Shown here piece after piece: positions 58,038 through 64,000 of a DNA stretch of 64,000 nt. Source of the DNA: Rhodobacter sp. (GTDB lineage: Bacteria; Pseudomonadota; Alphaproteobacteria; Rhodobacterales; Rhodobacteraceae); assembly GCA_020637555.1 (NCBI GenBank), contig JACKKF010000009.1:35455-99454 (forward strand), read 5' to 3'. A model generated the notes under the pieces. It did no database searches. It was not told the DNA's origin and saw nothing but the letters and a program-made list of their open reading frames with translations. Made by a program: the position numbers and the translations under genes. The first letter of the stretch is position 1; each line of letters starts with the position of its first letter.

Positions 58038-60578
58038 TTGACCCGCGCCATCCTGTCCTTTTTCGGCGGCCTGTTCAGCTTTCTGTTGCTGGGCCTGTTT
58101 TTCGGCGCGCTGGTCATGGGCGGGGTGATCTGGGCCTATTCGCACGATCTGCCCTCGACCGACCAGCTGGCGAACTACAGCCCGCCGATGATCAGCCGCG
58201 TCTATTCCGGCGAAGGGCAGATGATCGATGAATTCGCGCGCGAACGGCGCCTGTTCACCCCGATCGAGGACATCCCGCCGCTGCTGCGCGAGGCGTTCAT
58301 CAGCGCCGAGGACCGGTATTTCTACGAACATTCCGGGTTCAACCCGCTGGCGATGGTCTCGGCGGCGCGGGACGCCATCATTTCGCGGGGGCGCAACATG
58401 CGCGGGGCCTCGACGATCACGCAGCAGGTGATGAAGAACTTCCTGCTGTCGTCGGACCGCACCATCGAGCGCAAGATTCGCGAGATCATCCTGGCCTGGC
58501 GGGTCGAGCAGACGCTGAGCAAGGACCAGATCCTGGAGCTGTATCTCAACGAGATCTTTCTCGGGCAGAACTCGTTCGGGGTGACGGCTGCGGCACAGAC
58601 CTATTTCAACAAGACGCTGGAACAGCTCAGCATCGAGGAGATGGCCTTCCTCGCCTCGCTGCCGCAGGCGCCTTCGGAATACCATCCGGTGCGCGCCCAT
58701 GATCGGGTCCTGGCCCGGCGCAACTGGATCCTCGGTCAGATGGCCGAGAACGGCTACATCACCCGAGAGGAGGCCGAGGCCGCCCAGGCGCGCCCCCTGT
58801 TGACGGTGCAGGGCGGCGACATGCCGGCCTTTCGCCAGAACCTGCCGCCCCGCGATTATTTCACCGACGAGATCCGCCGCCAGCTGTCCTCGCAGTTCGG
58901 CGAGGAGGAATTCTTCACCGGCGGGCTGACGATCCGCGCGACCGTCAGCCCGGAACTGCAGGTCACCGCGGCCCATGCGTTGCAGCGTGCGCTCGAGGAA
59001 TACGACCGGGCGCAGGGCGAATGGCGCGGCACCGGGTTGCGGCTGGGCAGCGACGATCTGGTCGACGAACCCCACTGGCGCGAGGCTCTGGCGCGCGCCG
59101 ATCTTCCGCGCGACATCACGCTCGACAATCCCTGGCATGTCGCGGTGGTGCTGGACGTGACACCCGATGTCGCCCATGTGGGAATCGAAGGGATCGAGGA
59201 GGTCGGCCAGATCGACCGTCCGGACATCAACTGGCTGCCCGGGTCGCTGGCCGACACGCTGGATGTGGGCGATGTGGTTTTCGTGCGGGCTGTCACCTCG
59301 GATCGGGATGGCAGTTTCCAGCGCTGGTCGCTCAGACAGGTGCCCGAGGTCGAGGGCGCCTTCATGGCGATGGACGTGAACACCGGCCGGGTGATCGCGA
59401 TGCAGGGCGGGTTCAGTTATCAGAGCTCGTCCTTCAACCGGGCGACCCAGGCGATGCGGCAGCCCGGCTCGTCGTTCAAGCCCTTTGTCTATGCGGCCGC
59501 GCTGGATTCGGGGTTCACCCCCGCGACGATCATCATCGATGCCCCGATCGAGATCGACACCGGCGAGGGCATCTGGCGGCCGAACAACGCGGGCGGCGAC
59601 TATCTGGGGCCGGCACCGATGCGGCTGGGGATCGAGCAGTCGCGCAACCTGATGACCATCCGCCTGGCACAGGAGGTCGGGATGGATGTGGTCGCGGGCT
59701 ACGCGGAACGCTTCGGGGTCTATGACCGGCTGCAACCCTTCCTGGCCAATGCGCTGGGGGCGCAGGAGACCACGCTGTTCCGGGTGGTCGCGGCCTATGC
59801 GATGTTCGCCAACGGCGGCGAACGGGTCGAACCGACGCTGGTGGACCGCGTGCAGGACCGTTGGGGGCGCACCATCTACCGCCACGATCAACGCCGCTGC
59901 ATCGAATGCGCGGATCCCAACCTGCCGCCGGGCCAGGCGCCCTGGATCGCCTCGGATCGGCAACGGGTGATGGACCCGATCACGGCCTATCAGCTCACCT
60001 CGATGATGCAGGGCGTCGTGCAGCGCGGCACCGCGCGCGGCGCGATCAACCTGGGCGTTCCGGTCGCGGGCAAGACCGGCACCACGAACGACGCCCGCGA
60101 TGTCTGGTTCGTGGGCTACACCTCGACCATGGTGGCGGGGTGCTACATCGGCTTCGACCGGCCGCGCACGCTGGGCAGGCGGGCCTCGGGCGGGCGGATG
60201 TGCGCGCCGGTGTTCCAGGAATTCATGAGCCAGGCGGTGCGCGAATTCGGCGGTGGCCGGTTCGCGGTGCCCCCGGGCGGGCATTTCATCACCATCGACC
60301 GCCACACCGGCGAGCGCGTGCCGGACGGCTCTGGCGGGGATGTGGTGGCCGAATATTTCCGCGACGGGGAAGAGCCGGTGTTCGGCATCGGTGCGTTGAT
60401 CGACGGCGGTTTCGCCATGGGACAGTCGTTGCCGGTCTTTGCGCCGGGCGCGGATGCCTCGGGGATGGTCACGCATGACGGGCAGGACCTGAACGACCAG
60501 ACCGATACCGGCGCGGGCACGATCCAGGTTCCGGCGCAGTCGGGCTTTGGCACGCTGTCGGCGGGCGGGCTCTACTGA
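58038..60578 (+). CDS. mrcA: Penicillin-binding protein 1A (class A, transglycosylase-transpeptidase), TTG start
   Basis: 846 residues. The start TTG at 58038 has TAGGAG at 58026-58031; no ATG is available near. A transmembrane anchor (FSFLLLGLFFGALVMGGVIW) is followed by the GT51 domain: EDRYFYEHSGFNPLAM with the catalytic Glu, RGASTITQQVMKN, RKIREIILAWRVEQTLSK and FGVTAAAQTYFNKTL. The OB/linker region follows, then the transpeptidase: SxxK in QPGSSFKPFVY, SRN in EQSRNLMTI, and KTGTTND. It makes and cross-links peptidoglycan in the periplasm. Together with the upstream amidase it is the usual pair in Rhodobacteraceae. Confidence 0.95.
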   Translation: MTRAILSFFGGLFSFLLLGLFFGALVMGGVIWAYSHDLPSTDQLANYSPPMISRVYSGEGQMIDEFARERRLFTPIEDIPPLLREAFISAEDRYFYEHSGFNPLAMVSAARDAIISRGRNMRGASTITQQVMKNFLLSSDRTIERKIREIILAWRVEQTLSKDQILELYLNEIFLGQNSFGVTAAAQTYFNKTLEQLSIEEMAFLASLPQAPSEYHPVRAHDRVLARRNWILGQMAENGYITREEAEAAQARPLLTVQGGDMPAFRQNLPPRDYFTDEIRRQLSSQFGEEEFFTGGLTIRATVSPELQVTAAHALQRALEEYDRAQGEWRGTGLRLGSDDLVDEPHWREALARADLPRDITLDNPWHVAVVLDVTPDVAHVGIEGIEEVGQIDRPDINWLPGSLADTLDVGDVVFVRAVTSDRDGSFQRWSLRQVPEVEGAFMAMDVNTGRVIAMQGGFSYQSSSFNRATQAMRQPGSSFKPFVYAAALDSGFTPATIIIDAPIEIDTGEGIWRPNNAGGDYLGPAPMRLGIEQSRNLMTIRLAQEVGMDVVAGYAERFGVYDRLQPFLANALGAQETTLFRVVAAYAMFANGGERVEPTLVDRVQDRWGRTIYRHDQRRCIECADPNLPPGQAPWIASDRQRVMDPITAYQLTSMMQGVVQRGTARGAINLGVPVAGKTGTTNDARDVWFVGYTSTMVAGCYIGFDRPRTLGRRASGGRMCAPVFQEFMSQAVREFGGGRFAVPPGGHFITIDRHTGERVPDGSGGDVVAEYFRDGEEPVFGIGALIDGGFAMGQSLPVFAPGADASGMVTHDGQDLNDQTDTGAGTIQVPAQSGFGTLSAGGLY

Positions 60579-60666
60579 CGCGCGGACCAGCCCGGCGCGC
60601 CCGCCGTGGCGTCACGCTTGCGCGCGCGCAAGGCAAAAGGTTCATTCGATCCAGGGGAGGGGCCGC

Positions 60667-61305
60667 ATGATCGTCTTGCACCACGCGCCGCAGTCGCGCA
60701 GTTTCCGCATTCTCTGGTTCCTGCACGAGGCGGGACTGCCGCATCAGGTGCGCTACCATCTGTTTTCCGACAAGGGCCTGCGCAGCCCCGAGTTCCTCGC
60801 GATCTCGCCCGCCGGCCGCGTGCCCGTGGTCGAGGTTGATGGCTCCACCTTGTTCGAATCCGGGGCAATCCTGGAATACCTCGCCGAAACCCGCGCCCCG
60901 GCCCTGACCCGCGCGCCCGGAGATCCCGAGCGCGGCAAGTTCCTGGAGTGGTTGCACTACGGCGAGACGATCGCCCAGCACCTGGCGCAACTGACCTTTC
61001 ACCACATCGTTCTGGCCCCGGCCGATCGCAGCCCCGTGGTGCAAAAACTGGAAACCCTGCGCCTGCACCGCGCGCTCGCGGGGCTCGATGCGGCGCTGAC
61101 CGGCGACTGGCTGTTGCCGGGGGGCTTTTCGGCGGCGGATATCATGACCGGCGGCTCGACCGAACTGGCGGCGCGATTTGTCCGCTTCGATGCCTTTCCC
61201 CGTCTCGCCGCGTGGCGCGCCCGCATTCATGCGCGGGCGGGATTTCAGGCGGCGCGTGCGGCGGATGGGCCGGCGGAACTGTGGCAGGAGGACTTCTATG
61301 GCTGA
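60667..61305 (+). CDS. Glutathione S-transferase
   Basis: 212 residues. Thioredoxin-like N-terminal domain: HHAPQSRSFRILWFLHEAGLP with Ser as possible catalytic residue, ISPAGRVPVVEVDGSTLFESGAILEYLAE with the conserved cis-Pro and the glutathione site ES; C-terminal helical domain with LPGGFSAADIMTG. It is in front of HMG-CoA lyase and overlaps its start by eight bases, so the two are co-translated. Substrate unknown; a role as helper in the leucine operon is inferred from position. ATG 60667, GGGGAGGGG upstream. Confidence 0.9.
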   Translation: MIVLHHAPQSRSFRILWFLHEAGLPHQVRYHLFSDKGLRSPEFLAISPAGRVPVVEVDGSTLFESGAILEYLAETRAPALTRAPGDPERGKFLEWLHYGETIAQHLAQLTFHHIVLAPADRSPVVQKLETLRLHRALAGLDAALTGDWLLPGGFSAADIMTGGSTELAARFVRFDAFPRLAAWRARIHARAGFQAARAADGPAELWQEDFYG

Positions 61306-62158
61306 CAGCGTCGAGATTTTCGAGGTCGGTCCACGCGACGGCTTGCAGAACGAAAAGCGCCCGATTCCCACGGCCGAGAAGATCGCGCTGGTGGACTGTC
61401 TGTCCGCCGCCGGATTCCGGCGGATCGAGGTGGCCAGCTTCGTCAGCCCGAAATGGGTGCCGCAGATGGCGGACAGCGCGCTGGTGCTGGCCGGGATCGC
61501 CCGCGCGCCCGGCGTGCGCTATGCGGCGCTCACGCCGAACCTGCGCGGCTACGCGGGGGCGAAGGCCGCCAGCGCCGACGAGGTGGCGATCTTCGCCTCG
61601 GCTTCGGAAGGGTTTTCCAGGGCCAATCTCAACTGCACCGTTGCCGAATCGATCGATCGGTTCCTGCCGATCCTCGAGGCCGCGCGCGCCGATGGCATCC
61701 CGGTGCGCGGCTATATCAGCTGCGTGACCGATTGTCCCTTTGACGGGCCAACGCCGCCTGGTGCCGTGGCCGATCTGGCCGCCCGTTTGATCGATCTGGG
61801 CTGCTATGAGGTCAGCCTGGGCGATACCCTCGGCAGGGCCACCCCGGAAACCCTGACCACGATGCTGCGCGCGGTGCTGGACCGGGTGCCGGCGGCGCGG
61901 CTCGCGGGGCATTACCACGACACCGGCGGGCGGGCCTGCGACAATATCGAGGCCTCGCTGGCGCTGGGGCTCAGGGTCTTCGACGCGGCGGTGGGGGGCT
62001 TGGGCGGCTGCCCCTATGCGCCCGGCGCGCAGGGCAATGTCGCGACCGAGGCGGCGCTCGCGCGGATCGAGGGGCTGGGCTATGCGACCGGCCTCGACCA
62101 CGCGGTGATCGCCCAGGCCGCGACGATGGCGCGGGCGATGCGGACCGAGTCAGGCTGA
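61298..62158 (+). CDS. Hydroxymethylglutaryl-CoA lyase
   Basis: 286 residues. It splits HMG-CoA into acetyl-CoA and acetoacetate, the last step of leucine breakdown. Motifs: IFEVGPRDGLQNEKRPI (Arg and Asp of the metal site), VASFVSPKWVPQMAD, GYISCVTDCPFDG, VSLGDTLGRATPE, AGHYHDTGGRACDNI with the metal His residues, and GGLGGCPYAPGAQGNVATE with the active Cys loop. CAGGAGG precedes ATG 61298. It overlaps both neighbours: start inside the GST gene, stop overlapping the next start (TGATG). Confidence 0.95.
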   Translation: MADSVEIFEVGPRDGLQNEKRPIPTAEKIALVDCLSAAGFRRIEVASFVSPKWVPQMADSALVLAGIARAPGVRYAALTPNLRGYAGAKAASADEVAIFASASEGFSRANLNCTVAESIDRFLPILEAARADGIPVRGYISCVTDCPFDGPTPPGAVADLAARLIDLGCYEVSLGDTLGRATPETLTTMLRAVLDRVPAARLAGHYHDTGGRACDNIEASLALGLRVFDAAVGGLGGCPYAPGAQGNVATEAALARIEGLGYATGLDHAVIAQAATMARAMRTESG

Positions 62159-62859
62159 TGCAGCGAAGTGAACTGGCGCGTTATGCGTCCGAATGGCAAC
62201 GGCGCTGGCATGATCTCTTCGATGCCGACCCGCCAAAGGAAAACGACGGCCCGCGGCCCCAGTCGCTGGGTCAGGTTCGCGAGGATTTCCGGATCCTGTT
62301 GGGCTTTCCCTGGGTCGAGGCCGAGACCCGCCGCGCCTGCCTCGAGCCGCTGCCCAGGGGCGACGCGATCTGGCCCCTGCTCGAAGAGTTTTTGACCCGT
62401 CCACTTGCCTCGATCACCGCGGACCAGGCGATTGACCGTCTGGCGCAGGGTGTGGCCCAGGTTCGCGACAAGGCCGGGCACACCACACTGGACATGACCC
62501 CTGTGCGGATTCTGTCCGAGGCGGAAATGCCGATCCATGAGGCCTTTCGATCTGCGTCGGTGCCGACGATCGATCTGGATGACGATCTGTGGGATCGGGC
62601 GGCGCGCAGTTGCGGTCCTGCGGGTGTAGCGGCCTTTGATTTTCTGAGCGAGGTTTTCTATTGGTCTGGCAATGACTACACGCTTGCCCATTTCGCTCTG
62701 TGGCCGCTCTGTGCGGACGGGGATGACGAGGCGGACAATCCGTATCGCCCCTTCATGGAACTGGTGCGTGGCGGATGGAGCGTGGGCTGGGACAAGAGTG
62801 GCCTGTTTCTGTTCGACCGGCTGGTAGAACGCGGCGGCAAGAGGGAACATCTGGAATGA
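62158..62859 (+). CDS. Uncharacterised protein in the leucine-degradation operon
   Basis: 233 residues, soluble, no signal. Features: aromatic and acidic content is high (LARYASEWQRRWHDLFDADPPKEND), and WSGNDYTLAHFALWPLCADGDDEADNPY and GGWSVGWDKSGLFLFDRL stand near the C-terminus. No family was recognised. Start and stop overlap its neighbours (TGATG at 62156-62160 and ATGA at 62856-62859), so translation is coupled both ways. The third quarter has a lower G+C than its neighbours. A role in leucine or acyl-CoA metabolism is inferred only from position. Confidence 0.78.
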   Translation: MQRSELARYASEWQRRWHDLFDADPPKENDGPRPQSLGQVREDFRILLGFPWVEAETRRACLEPLPRGDAIWPLLEEFLTRPLASITADQAIDRLAQGVAQVRDKAGHTTLDMTPVRILSEAEMPIHEAFRSASVPTIDLDDDLWDRAARSCGPAGVAAFDFLSEVFYWSGNDYTLAHFALWPLCADGDDEADNPYRPFMELVRGGWSVGWDKSGLFLFDRLVERGGKREHLE

Positions 62860-63641
62860 ACTATGGGACCCTGAGCATCGAGACGGATGAACGTGGCGTT
62901 GCGACGCTGACGCTGGACCGGCCCGAGAAGCATAACGCCATGTCGGCGCGGATGATCGAGGACCTGACCCTCGCCGCCGCCACCCTGGCCGCCGACGAGG
63001 CGGTGCGTGTCGTCGTGCTGACCGGCGCGGGCGAGAGCTTCTGCGCGGGGGGCGATCTGGGCTGGATGCAGGCGCAGATGGCGGCCGACAGCGCCACCCG
63101 CGCGGCCGAGGCCGGGAAACTCGCGGCGATGCTGGGCGCGCTGAACGCGCTGCCAAAGCCCCTGATCGGCCGCATCCAGGGACCGGCCTATGGCGGCGGC
63201 ATGGGGCTGATCTCGGTCTGTGACGTGGCGGTGGGCGTCCAGGGCGCGCGGTTCGGCTTTACCGAGGCCCGCCTGGGCCTGATCCCGGCCACCATCGGCC
63301 CCTATGTGCTGGCAAGGATGGGCGAAGCCATGGCGCGGCGCGTGTTCATGTCCGCCCGCCTCTTCCCGGCGGACGAGGCCGTGGCCCTGGGTCTGCTGGC
63401 CCGCGCGGTGGCGCCGGACGAATTGGACGCCGCGATCGCGGCCGAGGTGACGCCCTATCTGGCCTGTGCGCCGGGTGCCGTGGCCGCGTCAAAGGCCCTG
63501 GCGCTGAGGCTGGGCAGCGCCATCACGCCCGAACAGATCGACCATTCCATCGCGCAACTGGTTGCGCGCTGGGAAAGCGCCGAGGCCGCCGAGGGAATCG
63601 CCGCCTTCTTCGGCCGGCGCAAGGCGGCGTGGATGCCATGA
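62856..63641 (+). CDS. Enoyl-CoA hydratase/isomerase family, probable methylglutaconyl-CoA hydratase
   Basis: 261 residues. Crotonase fold with the N-terminal strand VATLTLDRPEKHNAMSARM, oxyanion loops SFCAGGDLGWMQ and GPAYGGGMGLISVCDVAVG, catalytic acidic region FGFTEARLGLIPATIGPYVL with Glu in TEAR, and the C-terminal helix EGIAAFFGRRKAAW. Next to HMG-CoA lyase, the most likely substrate is 3-methylglutaconyl-CoA. ATG 62856 overlaps the preceding stop. Other hydratase specificities cannot be excluded. Confidence 0.88.
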   Translation: MNYGTLSIETDERGVATLTLDRPEKHNAMSARMIEDLTLAAATLAADEAVRVVVLTGAGESFCAGGDLGWMQAQMAADSATRAAEAGKLAAMLGALNALPKPLIGRIQGPAYGGGMGLISVCDVAVGVQGARFGFTEARLGLIPATIGPYVLARMGEAMARRVFMSARLFPADEAVALGLLARAVAPDELDAAIAAEVTPYLACAPGAVAASKALALRLGSAITPEQIDHSIAQLVARWESAEAAEGIAAFFGRRKAAWMP

Positions 63642-63991
63642 TCGCGGCCTGGATCTATGCGGGACTGTGCGTCGTGACGGCGACGTTCCAGGTGGCGCTC
63701 TATCTTGGCGCGCCCTGGGGGCGCTGGACCCAGGGCGGCCGATATCCCACGGTCCTGCCGCCCCGCAACCGCACCCTGGCCATCGCGACGGCCCTGTTCA
63801 TGCTGGCGCTCGGGGCCTCGGTTCTGGGCGCGGCCGATGGCGGAACCCCGGTGCCGGGCTGGATCGCGACGGTCCTCACCGGCGCGGTCTTCCTCGGACA
63901 TGTCGTCAGCCCCTCGCGGTTCGAACGCGCGCTCTGGTCGCCCGTCAGCGCGGTGATGCTGGGCGCGGCACTCTGGGTGATGCTGGCCTGA
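63638..63991 (+). CDS. Small membrane protein, four transmembrane segments
   Basis: 117 residues. Four hydrophobic segments: IAAWIYAGLCVVTATFQVALYL, LAIATALFMLALGASVLGA, IATVLTGAVFLGHVV and SAVMLGAALWVMLA. The ATG overlaps the stop of the hydratase (ATGA at 63638-63641). No family was identified. It is probably the last gene of the operon, within nine bases of the window end. Confidence 0.75.
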   Translation: MIAAWIYAGLCVVTATFQVALYLGAPWGRWTQGGRYPTVLPPRNRTLAIATALFMLALGASVLGAADGGTPVPGWIATVLTGAVFLGHVVSPSRFERALWSPVSAVMLGAALWVMLA

Positions 63992-64000
63992 CACCGAAAA

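Overview
The window looks like chromosomal DNA of a high-GC alphaproteobacterium of the Rhodobacteraceae/Paracoccaceae type. This rests on the G+C-rich sequence with C/G in third codon positions, an Fpr ending in the residues AFVGDGI, the amidase-PBP1A pair, the mmsA-centred valine pathway, the J-domain, DUF4177 and DUF934 proteins typical of that group, and G+C-rich palindromic intergenic repeats. No rRNA, tRNA or CRISPR was recognised.

Layout. 0-7.4 kb: the 3' part of an enolase-superfamily dehydratase/racemase gene, then a complete peptide/sugar-acid type ABC importer (Tat-exported binding protein, two permeases, one fused double ATPase). 7.5-13.8 kb: J-domain and DUF4177 proteins, a YbjN-like secreted protein, a transglycosylase-like lipoprotein, gatB and membrane proteins of unknown role. 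14.0-16.7 kb: a compact cell-envelope group (PagL-like protein, PAP2 phosphatase, EptA-type phosphoethanolamine transferase) that may tailor lipid A. 16.7-20.8 kb: LOG protein, LysM protein, Atm1-type ABC exporter. 20.9-28.0 kb: a valine-degradation operon on the minus strand (mmsA, unknown protein, acyl-CoA dehydrogenase, 3-hydroxyisobutyryl-CoA hydrolase, mmsB, a Crp/Fnr regulator and a small membrane protein), read divergently from a LysR gene. 28.1-32.8 kb: CBS protein, coaD, a Na+/H+ antiporter with a cyclic-nucleotide domain, and a GAPDH gene.

33.0-36.2 kb is a foreign-looking island of lower G+C between two GAPDH genes. It holds an alpha/beta hydrolase cut off by an IS3-family element, the IS itself, and a PPOX-type flavoprotein, and is bordered by short inverted motif clusters. 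Next to it, the second GAPDH gene (36.9-37.9 kb) carries a one-base deletion just after the catalytic Cys codon. 38.2-47.6 kb: DUF1294, argC, threonine aldolase, YcgN-like protein, methyltransferase, ribF, MaoC hydratase, MFS transporter, FMN reductase, HAD hydrolase and M29 aminopeptidase. 47.8-52.2 kb: AsnC regulator, GMC oxidoreductase, DUF934-Fpr pair and a small ribbon-helix-helix-like/SRPBCC pair. 52.3-60.6 kb: an alanine-rich tandem-repeat protein, infC with a non-AUG (ATA) start, a DsbA-like protein, and an amidase-PBP1A pair separated by a palindromic repeat. 60.7-64.0 kb: the end of a leucine-degradation operon (GST, HMG-CoA lyase, an unknown protein, methylglutaconyl-CoA hydratase-like enzyme, small membrane protein), tightly overlapping.

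The most useful points for a second look are the infC ATA start, the IS-truncated hydrolase with its stop codon inside the IS end, the symmetrical island borders, the broken second gap gene, the lipid A-type cluster whose PagL-like and PAP2 members each lack an expected residue, the uncharacterised gene locked between two leucine-catabolism genes, and a perfect palindrome abutting the start of a small ribbon-helix-helix-like gene.
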